Below, piece by piece: positions 1-7,097 of a DNA stretch of 20,895 nucleotides (position 1 is its first letter; each line of letters opens with the position of its first letter). The translations under genes and the position numbers were made by a program. Under the pieces are notes generated by a model. The model searched no databases, had not been told where the DNA came from, and saw nothing but the letters and a program-made list of their open reading frames with translations. The stretch is from the NCBI GenBank assembly GCA_002715665.1, contig PAZO01000005.1:28206-49100 (forward strand). Reading direction: 5' to 3'. The stretch comes from Chloroflexota bacterium (GTDB taxonomy: Bacteria; Chloroflexota; Dehalococcoidia; SAR202; GCA-002694895).

Positions 1-321
1 GCTCATAACATTAATATATTTTATTCCTGCTTTTATGCATGCAGCTGCGTTAATGCGAGAATTATTTGAAATTTTCTGATCACTATTGATAAAAATGTCA
101 TATTTATTTTTTAATATATCTCCAATTCTGAATTCTAGGTGTCTAACTTTGTTTCCGCCGTAAGCCAATCCTGTTAAATCGTCTCTTTTAATATAAATAT
201 TTTGTACTTTTAAAGCTTTTTCTAGGTTGGGGCATTTTTGTAAAGGGGTAGGGAAGTATCCTAAATTAAATTTTGGTAATTTATTTATTTCGTGTTCTAA
301 ATACCTAAGTTTAGCGTTCAT
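1..321 (-). CDS. D-cysteine desulfhydrase / ACC deaminase family PLP enzyme (partial, N-terminal 107 residues)
   Basis: The reading frame opens with ATG at 321 and stays open to the left window edge, so the C-terminal two thirds are missing. Visible family hallmarks are the start LPKFNLGYFPTPL, the block IYIKRDDLTG (residues 42-51) and GGNKVRHLEF (55-64), in which Lys58 is the expected PLP-binding lysine. The substrate-binding Ser-Asn pair lies in ISNNSR (84-89). This fold-type II family removes ammonia, and sulfide where the substrate is a thiol, from D-cysteine, ACC or related amino acids; the exact substrate cannot be read from this fragment. The start codon directly follows the stop of the dehalogenase-like gene with no gap, so it is probably the last visible gene of that operon and translationally coupled. 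It belongs to fold type II, unlike the SelA-like PLP enzyme at the operon's front. Confidence 0.85.
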   Translation of the reverse strand, partial: MNAKLRYLEHEINKLPKFNLGYFPTPLQKCPNLEKALKVQNIYIKRDDLTGLAYGGNKVRHLEFRIGDILKNKYDIFINSDQKISNNSRINAAACIKAGIKYINVMS

Positions 322-1458
322 TTATTTCGCCCACCAGATATTTGGTTTTTTTCTCTTACCAAAATATCTATCTAAAAAAATCAATATTTTTCTCAATGGT
401 GTATTTGAAATGCGAAAACCAATTTTATGAATTAATTTATTGAAATCTTTATTGTAAGGACAAACTCTTATGCAAATAGTACAGTCACTACTTTGCGATG
501 CCCAAAATTTAAAACATTTTTCTGCATTAACCGACCATTTTTTTATTCCAGTGATATTAGATATATTAATTTGTTTAAAAGAAGGTTCGGAACTAGATAT
601 CGCCCTAGGAGGACATTCATTAGCACATCTTTGACAAATTGAACAATAATTTTTAACACCAAACGATATTGGTTTATCATGCTCTAAAGGTAAGTCCGTA
701 AAAATTTTAGATATTCTTACACGGGGTCCAAATTTTTTTGTTATCAATAATCCATTCCTAGCATATTCACCCAAGCCTGCTTCGATAGCTAGAGGTATTG
801 ATAAAGCAGTATCATTTTGACTGGCAACTGCTTTGTATCCTAAATTTATGATGTATTGCGCTAAAGATAATGCTGATGATAAATCATTAGAATATCCTAA
901 TCCTGTAGCTGCTCCACTTAATGCAGAGGGTGCAGTATCAATTAAGTCTTTATCCATTTCATTGGCAATAACAATTACATTTTTTAATTCCGGATATAGT
1001 TCGTTTTTTAATTCAATGTTCTTATCTCTATTATATTTATGAGAATAAACCCAATCTTTATTGAATTTAGTTACTCCAACTAAATCAGCTCCTAATTTTT
1101 TTGCTACAATTTTTATTTCTTTTGTTAGTTGAGTTGTAGATTCAATTTTGTATTTTTTAAATGTTCCTTTTTTTTGCACAGAAAAATAATCTGTAAAACC
1201 TTCTGATCTTCCATTGTTTTTATCGGAATTTGAAAAAAAATCAGACATAAACCAACCAGAATTTCTAAAAGCGTAATCCTTATGACTGAAACCCTCGGGT
1301 CTTTTTTTATCTTCTGGTGGTTTTACATAATCTTGATAAAATTTTGTAGTTTTATCACTTTTAATAGAGTTATCCCAAAGAGAACGATTAAAAATATCAT
1401 TCTTTTGATTAAATCTTTTAAATTTGGTTTTATCAATTATTTGATCTTGTTTTTTCAT
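322..1458 (-). CDS. reductive dehalogenase family protein (RdhA-like), cytoplasmic type
   Basis: This is a 378-residue protein read from ATG 1458; an upstream ATG at 1482 would add eight residues inside the yeiH-like gene and looks less likely. The central region has the RdhA blocks for the corrinoid domain: AGLGEYARNGLLIT, KKFGPRVRISKIFTDLPL and KPISFGVKNYC. Two 4Fe-4S motifs follow: C-x2-C-x2-C-x3-CP (CSICQRCANECP) and, about 50 residues later, an isolated Cys plus CTICIRVCPYN. The C-terminal tail ends in WW, as in RdhA-like proteins. The family reductively removes halogens with corrinoid and Fe-S cofactors. There is no twin-arginine signal, no membrane helix and no RdhB anchor gene nearby, so a cytoplasmic, non-respiratory role is more likely than organohalide respiration. 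The epoxyqueuosine reductase QueG is a relative, but the motifs here fit RdhA better. The true substrate is unknown. Confidence 0.82.
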   Translation of the reverse strand: MKKQDQIIDKTKFKRFNQKNDIFNRSLWDNSIKSDKTTKFYQDYVKPPEDKKRPEGFSHKDYAFRNSGWFMSDFFSNSDKNNGRSEGFTDYFSVQKKGTFKKYKIESTTQLTKEIKIVAKKLGADLVGVTKFNKDWVYSHKYNRDKNIELKNELYPELKNVIVIANEMDKDLIDTAPSALSGAATGLGYSNDLSSALSLAQYIINLGYKAVASQNDTALSIPLAIEAGLGEYARNGLLITKKFGPRVRISKIFTDLPLEHDKPISFGVKNYCSICQRCANECPPRAISSSEPSFKQINISNITGIKKWSVNAEKCFKFWASQSSDCTICIRVCPYNKDFNKLIHKIGFRISNTPLRKILIFLDRYFGKRKKPNIWWAK

Positions 1459-1460
1459 AT

Positions 1461-2531
1461 TCACATAAATAGAGTAATACATAGTAAGCTTGATAGCCCT
1501 ACTATTGTTGCTACTAATATTCCTACCAAAAATGGTTTTAAACCTAGATTTTTTAATGAATTTAAATCAGTAGTCATACCTACTGATCCCATAGCAATAA
1601 TCAGTAAAAATTTTGATATTGAAGTTAGTTGATCAGTTATCCATTTCCAATTTTCTTCATTTATAAAAGATGTTGAATCAAATGACAAGTCCCCTAATGT
1701 TCTTATAATGCTCATTAAGAAAAATCCTAAAATAAACATAGGGACTAATTTTGATAAATCTTTTAAATTAATTAATTGATCATTTTTTGATGATGATTGT
1801 TTGTATAAAATTGTCATTAGAGGAATAACAAAAACCATGCTAAGGTTTCTTACTAATTTTACGGTAATAGCATTTTTACCTACATTTTCAGTACCAAATG
1901 TCTCATCGTAAATGAACCCTGCTCCTGTGACTTGTGCAGTTTCATGAATAGAAGTACCTAGGAATAATCCTGCATTTTTTTCTGTAAACTCAAGAATATT
2001 AGCTAGGAAGGGATAAAAAATCATGGCAATAAGACCAAATATTGTTATAACTGTTATTCCATAAGCTATCTCTTCTTTTTTTGCATTTATGCCTGGAGCA
2101 GTTGCAACGATAGCAGAAGCACCGCAAATACTAGTCCCTACGGCTATTAAGACACCTAGTTTTGAAGGTAATCTTAATAATTTTGTAAGAAAGTAACCTG
2201 TTAATAATCCGGAAATAATACAAAATAATATTATTGGTAATCCTGTAATACCCAATGAAAATATCTCTGAAATACTTAACCTGATTCCTAATATAACAAT
2301 ACCAATTCGAAGTACTTTTTTCACATTAAAATCAAGTCCGTCATTAAAAACATTTTTTATACCAAAAAATGTTTTTATTAATATTCCTAAGATTATTGCC
2401 AATAAGATTGAACTTATTAATGATTTATAACCAATCAAATTATTAAAGAATTTTGCAGAATAAAATGAAATCAGAGCAACTAATATCCCTAATAATAATC
2501 CTGGAATTATTTTTTTTATATTTTGATTCAT
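1461..2531 (-). CDS. YeiH / UPF0324 family putative sulfate (anion) exporter, membrane protein
   Basis: This 356-residue protein consists almost entirely of hydrophobic helices, about ten by eye, ending at the very C-terminus. Family signatures are GTSICGASAIVATAP around residue 132 and GTSIHETAQVTGAG near 192-205, plus the SMVFVIPLM helix. YeiH proteins are inner-membrane transporters annotated as putative sulfate exporters; experimental support for the substrate is thin across the family, so 'small anion, perhaps a sulfur oxyanion' is as far as I would go. The start ATG is six bases downstream of the YchF-like stop, and the TGA stop lies two bases before the RdhA-like start, consistent with co-transcription. 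In this setting it could export sulfite, sulfate or a halide released by the neighbouring enzymes; that is inference. Confidence 0.88.
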   Translation of the reverse strand: MNQNIKKIIPGLLLGILVALISFYSAKFFNNLIGYKSLISSILLAIILGILIKTFFGIKNVFNDGLDFNVKKVLRIGIVILGIRLSISEIFSLGITGLPIILFCIISGLLTGYFLTKLLRLPSKLGVLIAVGTSICGASAIVATAPGINAKKEEIAYGITVITIFGLIAMIFYPFLANILEFTEKNAGLFLGTSIHETAQVTGAGFIYDETFGTENVGKNAITVKLVRNLSMVFVIPLMTILYKQSSSKNDQLINLKDLSKLVPMFILGFFLMSIIRTLGDLSFDSTSFINEENWKWITDQLTSISKFLLIIAMGSVGMTTDLNSLKNLGLKPFLVGILVATIVGLSSLLCITLFM

Positions 2532-2537
2532 AATGTT

Positions 2538-3566
2538 TTAACTGTGAAGAAAATTTATTATATCGCCGTCATTAACTACGTATTCTTTTCCGTTACCTTT
2601 TACTTTACCTTCTTTTTTGCATTCATTCCATGACCCTAATTTTAAAAATGTATCAAATTCTATTACTTCTGCTCTTATAAAGCCTTTTGAAATATCAGAA
2701 TGTATTTTTGACGCTGATATTAAAGCTGTATCACCTTTTTCAATCTCCCAAGCTCTAATCTCCTGATCTCCTGCAGTGATAAATATAATTTTACCCATAC
2801 CCTCAAATAAAGCTTTTATTAAGTTATATTTTAAATTTGCATTTATATTTAAACTTTCTCTAAATTCATTAGATTCAATTTTGGGTAATTCAGATAATTC
2901 CATTTCTAATTTAGATGGGTACAAAAAATTACTGCTATAATCTGTCAAATTCTCATTGCTTTCATTTTCTATTAATTCAGTATCTGAATTTAGAACGACA
3001 AAAATTGGTTTTAAAGTTATTAAATTATAACCTGTTAATTTGTTCAATTCTCCTTCTTTAAATTTATATGAATTAAGAGCACTCCCATTTTCCAGGTGAT
3101 TTTTTAGACTGTTTAACAATTCGATCTCAGTGTTTACCAGTTCGATTTCTTGTTTGGTTTTCCCTTTTAATGATTTCAATCTTCGTTCAATGATGTTTTC
3201 TATAATAATTGTGTCTGAAACAATTAATTCAGTTATAATTTGATTTATATCAGATGTAATTATTGAAGAGTTCTCAATTTCAAAACATTTGATCACTAAT
3301 AAAATACCGTAAGACTTTTGTAAAGAATCTATTCCTTTTAGTTCTGTATTTTTAGAATTAAGGGTTAATATATCTAATTCTGTAAATGAAATTTCAGGAT
3401 AAGTTAGATTATTATGCCCAAGAAGTTCTCCAACTTGTTTAAGTCTATTATCTTCTACTTTTATATTACAATAATCAGGCAAAGTGTCACTATCAGATAA
3501 ACTAAGTATAGATTTTAAAAAAGTAGATTTGCCTGATTGAGGCAATCCTAAAACAGCTATATTCAT
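2538..3566 (-). CDS. divergent YchF/OBG-family protein with TGS domain, GTPase motifs degraded
   Basis: This 342-residue protein has the YchF domain layout: an N-terminal P-loop (MNIAVLGLPQSGKST), a coiled-coil middle (about 135-165) and a C-terminal TGS/DUF933 domain. The C-terminal domain is well kept: IIFITAGDQEIRAWEIEKG, SKGFIRAEVIEFD and YVVNDGDIINF all match the family. The G domain is not. Where YchF has the G3 motif DIAGLV, this protein reads TELDILTL with no DxxG, and the base-recognition region is only VVLNSDTE. Canonical YchF binds ATP/GTP and the ribosome. This copy keeps a phosphate-binding loop but probably hydrolyses poorly or not at all. It lies between two metabolic genes with gaps of four and six bases, an odd place for a housekeeping translation factor, so it may be a specialised paralog. 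Family assignment is firm; function is unknown. Confidence 0.8.
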   Translation of the reverse strand: MNIAVLGLPQSGKSTFLKSILSLSDSDTLPDYCNIKVEDNRLKQVGELLGHNNLTYPEISFTELDILTLNSKNTELKGIDSLQKSYGILLVIKCFEIENSSIITSDINQIITELIVSDTIIIENIIERRLKSLKGKTKQEIELVNTEIELLNSLKNHLENGSALNSYKFKEGELNKLTGYNLITLKPIFVVLNSDTELIENESNENLTDYSSNFLYPSKLEMELSELPKIESNEFRESLNINANLKYNLIKALFEGMGKIIFITAGDQEIRAWEIEKGDTALISASKIHSDISKGFIRAEVIEFDTFLKLGSWNECKKEGKVKGNGKEYVVNDGDIINFLHS

Positions 3567-3570
3567 TAAT

Positions 3571-4749
3571 TTATTTTTTTAGCACTTTAGCTATATTTTC
3601 ACCAACGACTTTGTCTTCACCAGGATTTAATGCCCAAGGTACAAGCTTGATTGTGTTTTCCTCATGATTTTGTCCATTTCTAGTCCATATTGGCGTATCT
3701 AAATCTTTTAGTTTTTCTACTAATTCTTCAGCAGAGATTCCTGTTGTGTTTTCATCAATTTCTAATTTAACACCAAATGGTTGATTTCCTATGATATTAT
3801 CTATGATTTCAGCATTTACACCAGGAATGTTTTTTAAGGGTTCAAGCATAACTCTTGATTGCTCTTCAGCCATTGCTAATCTTTCTTCGTGATTCATTGT
3901 TACCCATTCATGAACTGCAACTGTTACACCTATAATTTCTTGTCTGTCCACTTTCATAGGTCTACCAATTCCCCTTATTCTTCTTCCTTCATATCCTGTA
4001 AATGATTGATTAGCAATTTTTTGAATCATTTCAGTTGTTCCTAGAGCTAATCCAACTGATTGTGATGCTCCCATATATTTTGCAGCAATTACTTGTGCAT
4101 CTGCCCCCATTCGAACATATTTACCCAAAATGTCTAGTGGATAAATTTGTGCAGCGGCGTCAACTAAAACGTAAATGTTATTCTTTTTTGCAATCTCGAT
4201 AACTTTTTCTAAGCTCAAAGGGTTAGTTTGTATATTATTACCAACCACAGTCCCTGGAGACAGTTCATTAGCAACCCATAATACTCCAGCAGTATTTTCA
4301 TTTATTGCGCTTTCAAAATCTGATTCGCTTGCTGATAATTCTTCTCCAAATTCAACAAGTTTTGCTCCTGAGACTTCCACGCATCTGTCATACCAATACC
4401 TTTGACATTTTTGAATTAATATTTCGCCTTTCATGCCAGAAGTGTCAGGTAACTGTTGGATGAGATTGTCATCGTTTCCAGCCATAAAAGCTGCACCAGT
4501 TAAAGCTAATCCTGCCCCAGCTCCAGATGTTACAAAACCTGCCGGAACATTACAATATTCTGCAATTTTCTTACCTACCACTTCTTGTAAATGTGGTAAA
4601 TTTACATAGGCAGAATCTGCGCGATCCATAGCTTCTTTTACTATTGGTTTTGGAGTAGAACCTCCCAATAATGTTACGCTACCAATTGCGTTAATTATAG
4701 GTTTTGCTCCCATTTCTTTATATATATCACCAAAAATATCACTTGCCAT
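3571..4749 (-). CDS. SelA/DgaE-like fold-type I PLP-dependent enzyme
   Basis: This is a 392-residue protein. I chose ATG 4749 because a GGAG ribosome-binding site (4756-4759) sits six bases upstream; the longer frame to 4815 would include the promoter-like region. The N-terminus (MGAKPIINAIGSVTLLGGS) and TSGAGAGLALTGAAFMAG match the SelA-like superfamily. Asp197 in VLVDAAAQIYP should contact the pyridine nitrogen, and Lys224 in IAAKYMGASQS should form the internal aldimine. The family includes selenocysteine synthase SelA, D-glucosaminate-6-phosphate ammonia-lyase and many uncharacterised lyases. It is shorter than SelA and lacks SelA's N-terminal tRNA-binding domain, so I read it as a catabolic lyase or racemase-type enzyme rather than a true SelA. 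It is the first gene of a tightly spaced five-gene run; its stop is four bases from the YchF-like start. Substrate unknown. Confidence 0.82.
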   Translation of the reverse strand: MASDIFGDIYKEMGAKPIINAIGSVTLLGGSTPKPIVKEAMDRADSAYVNLPHLQEVVGKKIAEYCNVPAGFVTSGAGAGLALTGAAFMAGNDDNLIQQLPDTSGMKGEILIQKCQRYWYDRCVEVSGAKLVEFGEELSASESDFESAINENTAGVLWVANELSPGTVVGNNIQTNPLSLEKVIEIAKKNNIYVLVDAAAQIYPLDILGKYVRMGADAQVIAAKYMGASQSVGLALGTTEMIQKIANQSFTGYEGRRIRGIGRPMKVDRQEIIGVTVAVHEWVTMNHEERLAMAEEQSRVMLEPLKNIPGVNAEIIDNIIGNQPFGVKLEIDENTTGISAEELVEKLKDLDTPIWTRNGQNHEENTIKLVPWALNPGEDKVVGENIAKVLKK

Positions 4750-4792
4750 TTTTTTCTCCATATTTATTAACATCTGAATAAATCTTAGTAAA

Positions 4793-4822
4793 AGTGTAGA
4801 GAATATTTTAACCAAAACTCAA
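4793..4822 (-). promoter_or_regulatory. candidate sigma-70-type promoter for the SelA-like operon
   Basis: On the minus strand, TTGAGT (4822-4817) and TACACT (4798-4793) are separated by 18 bases, which fits -35 and -10 elements. The start codon of the SelA-like gene is about 43 bases further on and has a good Shine-Dalgarno. The -35 element abuts, with one base of overlap, the 20-bp palindrome. In AT-rich DNA such matches arise by chance, so this is a moderate call. Confidence 0.4.
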
Positions 4823-4841
4823 TTTGTATTTAAATACAAAT
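4822..4841. promoter_or_regulatory. perfect 20-bp palindrome, candidate operator
   Basis: The sequence ATTTGTATTTAAATACAAAT equals its own reverse complement over all 20 bases. It lies about 72 bases upstream of the SelA-like start and directly against the candidate -35 element. A spacer-free palindrome of this length in front of an operon is typical of a dimeric regulator site. No regulator gene is visible in the window, and an AT-rich cruciform without regulatory meaning remains possible. Confidence 0.5.
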
Positions 4842-4938
4842 ATTTAATATGTTTTAAGTTTTGAATCAAATATTAAGATTATTAAGTACTTCTGTAACTG
4901 ATATTGAGTTATTTCAAGAATAAAAATGTTTACTGAAG

Positions 4939-4986
4939 ATATCATTGTAGAACAATCCAAACCCATGAATTGTTCTACAATGATAT
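4939..4986. repeat. 18-bp perfect inverted repeat with nested palindromes
   Basis: Left arm 4939-4956 (ATATCATTGTAGAACAAT) and right arm 4969-4986 are exact reverse complements around a 12-base loop. Each arm also contains its own interrupted palindrome: ATTGT-AGA-ACAAT (4944-4956) and ATTGT-TCT-ACAAT (4969-4981), with centres 25 bases apart. It begins 38 bases past the amidase stop, a normal position for a transcription terminator. However, neither strand has an immediate run of T after the stem, so it is not a textbook intrinsic terminator. A paired operator or an RNA-processing hairpin is equally possible. The rest of the 275-base gap between the two genes shows only the 20-bp palindrome and promoter-like boxes. 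Confidence 0.6.
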
Positions 4987-5024
4987 TCCAAAATTATTTA
5001 ATATATAAATATGTATAATAGTTT

Positions 5025-6506
5025 TTATATTTTAGGCTTCAAATTTTGCCATGGGTTTTCTTGCTCCATAATTCTTGATGCTTGTAAAATAGATATTTCA
5101 TCTTCTTTAGCACCCACAAGTTGAAGGCCAACGGGCATTTTGTTTTGTGTAAATCCACTTGGTATACTTGCACCAGGATTTCCACTCCAATTAAATAATG
5201 CTGTATATTGTTTGTAAGCTAAATTCCAAGAAGAATAATCCATTTCATTACTTACAAATTTATCTTCTTGTGTCATTTTAATAATATTTATTTTATTGTT
5301 TTCAACAATATGCTTTTCATTGCATTTATTAGCTGTAAAACCAACGGTAGGTGTAGCTATCAGGTCATATTTGTTAAATATTGATGTAATATATGATCTA
5401 AGTTCATACAATTTAGTAAGTGCATGTATATATCTCTCCGAACTTATATTTTTCCCTCTTTCTATTGTATTTCTTACATGAGGCATTAATTTAGATGAAT
5501 CTTTTTCGAAGAATATTTTATTGTTTGCATAGTTAAGTGCGATGGAGAGGACTGAATCTAATTCTTCATACTCATCAAGATCAATTTTAAAATCCAAATC
5601 TTCAATTATTGCACCATTATATTCAAGCGATTTTAATGCTTTGGTGTTTATATCAATTATTTCTTGATCAGCTATTCTAGTATTTAGATTTGGTGACCAA
5701 CCTATTTTTTTCCCTTTTACTCCATTATCAATATGTTTCAAATAATCTGGTGATGATTTTTCGATAGTATTGGGCTCTGCTTCGATGTGTATCCCTGACA
5801 TTACTTGTAGTAATAGAGCACTATCTTTAACAAACCAACTCATAGGACCTACGCAAGAATAGTTCACAGGATGCCAACTAATTTTCCCAGAATGCCTCCT
5901 AGGAACTCTTCCTTGTGTGCCTTTAATTCCATATATACCTGAAAAAGATGACGGAATTCTGATTGACCCGCCACCATCTGATCCTTGACCAAAAGGATGA
6001 ACACCAGAGGCAACTGCAGCTGCTGTGCCTCCACTTGACCCTCCTGAAGTATGGTTTAAATTCCATGGGTTTCTGCAGTCATCACCTAACTTATTTTCAG
6101 TTCCTCCACTTGCTCCAAATTCAGGAACATTAGTCTTTCCAAGAATAATTCCATCTTCTTTTTTGATTCTTTCTACATGCAACTGATCAGTTTTAGAAAT
6201 ATCGTTTTCTAAAAATAAGGAACCTTTGGTAGTTCTATATCCCTTTAAAGCTTCTAAATCTTTAATTGAAGTAGGAACCCCACCTAATAATCCGATGTGT
6301 TCTTTATTTTGAATTTTTTTATCAACAAGTTTAGCTGACTCTAAAGCCAAATTTTCTGTGACAGTAATGAAAGCATTAGTTTTGTGATTTGTATCTTCAA
6401 TTCTTTCTAATGCTAATTTTGTTAATTCAATAGCAGATAATTCTTTTTTACTTATTAATGATTTTAGTTCTATTGCAGATTTGTACAATAAGTCAAATTT
6501 TCCCAT
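5025..6506 (-). CDS. amidase signature family protein (GatA-like)
   Basis: This 493-residue protein has the complete Ser-cisSer-Lys amidase core. Lys82 is in TSIKDLEAL, the cis-serine (about Ser157) is in TSGGSSGGTAAAVASG, and the nucleophile Ser181 is in GSDGGGSIRIPSS. The usual Thr of the GSDTGGS box is Gly here. Length and the C-terminal NPGASIPSGF and PVGLQLVG blocks are typical of free-standing amidases. It hydrolyses carboxylic amides to acid and ammonia; with no gatB or gatC nearby, a catabolic amidase is more likely than the tRNA amidotransferase subunit. The gene starts seven bases after the trmL-like stop, so the two are probably co-transcribed, and it is followed by the 18-bp hairpin. 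Substrate cannot be predicted from sequence. Confidence 0.9.
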   Translation of the reverse strand: MGKFDLLYKSAIELKSLISKKELSAIELTKLALERIEDTNHKTNAFITVTENLALESAKLVDKKIQNKEHIGLLGGVPTSIKDLEALKGYRTTKGSLFLENDISKTDQLHVERIKKEDGIILGKTNVPEFGASGGTENKLGDDCRNPWNLNHTSGGSSGGTAAAVASGVHPFGQGSDGGGSIRIPSSFSGIYGIKGTQGRVPRRHSGKISWHPVNYSCVGPMSWFVKDSALLLQVMSGIHIEAEPNTIEKSSPDYLKHIDNGVKGKKIGWSPNLNTRIADQEIIDINTKALKSLEYNGAIIEDLDFKIDLDEYEELDSVLSIALNYANNKIFFEKDSSKLMPHVRNTIERGKNISSERYIHALTKLYELRSYITSIFNKYDLIATPTVGFTANKCNEKHIVENNKINIIKMTQEDKFVSNEMDYSSWNLAYKQYTALFNWSGNPGASIPSGFTQNKMPVGLQLVGAKEDEISILQASRIMEQENPWQNLKPKI

Positions 6507-6513
6507 ATTTTAA

Positions 6514-6978
6514 TTATACACTTCCTTCAAAATTTAATTGCTTCCATGATTCATATACTATTATTGATACAGCATTTGACAAGTTCAAACTTCTGTTATT
6601 TGGAACCATTGGTAATTTGAAAATATTTTCTTTTGGTATTGAATTTAAAATTTCTTTGTCTAATCCAATTGATTCACTTCCAAATAATATAGCATCATTT
6701 TTTTTGAAATTAATCTTTGTATATAATTTTTCTCCTTTTGCCGTGGTTCCTAATATTCTGTTAGGTTTTGTGATTTTAATGAAATCATCAAATGAATTAT
6801 GAATATTTAAATTCGCAAGATCATGATAATCTAATCCGGCTCTTATTAAATTGCTGTCAGACAAATCAAAGCCTAATGGTTTTATTAAATGTAAATAATA
6901 ACCTGAATTTGCACATAATCTAATTATATTTCCTGTATTTGGAGGTATTTCAGGTTTGATTAAAACGATATGGATCAT
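6514..6978 (-). CDS. trmL: tRNA (cytidine(34)-2'-O)-methyltransferase
   Basis: This SPOUT-class methyltransferase is 154 residues from ATG 6978, close to the usual TrmL length. A longer frame to 7038 adds 20 residues rich in Asn, Phe and Tyr that do not resemble the family, so I reject that start. The N-terminus MIHIVLIKPEIPPNTGNIIR is diagnostic. The knot region shows LFGSESIGLDKEIL and then LPMVPNNRSLNLSNAVSII, which bind S-adenosylmethionine. TrmL methylates the ribose of the wobble nucleotide in tRNA-Leu isoacceptors CmAA and cmnm5UmAA. A tRNA-Leu with anticodon CAA, the natural type of substrate, is encoded at 18905-18988. Upstream the gene faces the D-aminoacylase-like gene across about 120 bases; downstream it leads into the amidase. 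Confidence 0.9.
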   Translation of the reverse strand: MIHIVLIKPEIPPNTGNIIRLCANSGYYLHLIKPLGFDLSDSNLIRAGLDYHDLANLNIHNSFDDFIKITKPNRILGTTAKGEKLYTKINFKKNDAILFGSESIGLDKEILNSIPKENIFKLPMVPNNRSLNLSNAVSIIVYESWKQLNFEGSV

Positions 6979-7047
6979 TGAATCACTTTTATAAAAGTAA
7001 TTATAAATAAAAAAAATGTTATTATTGATGATATGCAACCATAAGGT

Positions 7048-7074
7048 TTGAACATTTTTATTTTCTCCTATAAC
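7048..7074 (+). promoter_or_regulatory. candidate promoter for the D-aminoacylase-like gene
   Basis: TTGAAC (7048-7053) and TATAAC (7069-7074) are separated by 15 bases, slightly short for a sigma-70 promoter. They would give a leader of about 17 bases carrying the GAGGTG ribosome-binding site at 7087-7092, five bases before the ATG. The location between divergent genes supports it, but AT-richness makes chance matches common. Confidence 0.35.
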
Positions 7075-7097
7075 ATGAGTTTAATTGAGGTGCAATT

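Noticed and set aside
227..430. Plus-strand 67-codon frame
   Set aside because: It lies antisense across the DcyD-like and RdhA-like genes and has no family similarity or ribosome-binding site.
1282..1632. Plus-strand 116-codon frame with hydrophobic stretches
   Set aside because: It is antisense to the RdhA-like and YeiH genes; its hydrophobicity mirrors the opposite-strand codons.
3571..4749. SelA-like enzyme as the selenocysteine synthase serving the selenoprotein
   Set aside because: It is shorter than SelA, lacks the N-terminal tRNA-binding domain, and heads a metabolic operon; the SelA-like superfamily is mostly not Sec synthesis. The selenoprotein call does not rest on it.
4939..4986. 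Hairpin as a canonical intrinsic terminator
   Set aside because: No T-run follows the stem on either strand, so I report it as an inverted repeat of uncertain role.
6979..7038. N-terminal extension of TrmL
   Set aside because: The extra 20 residues are low-complexity and the conserved TrmL start MIHIVLIKPEIPPNTGN begins at 6978.
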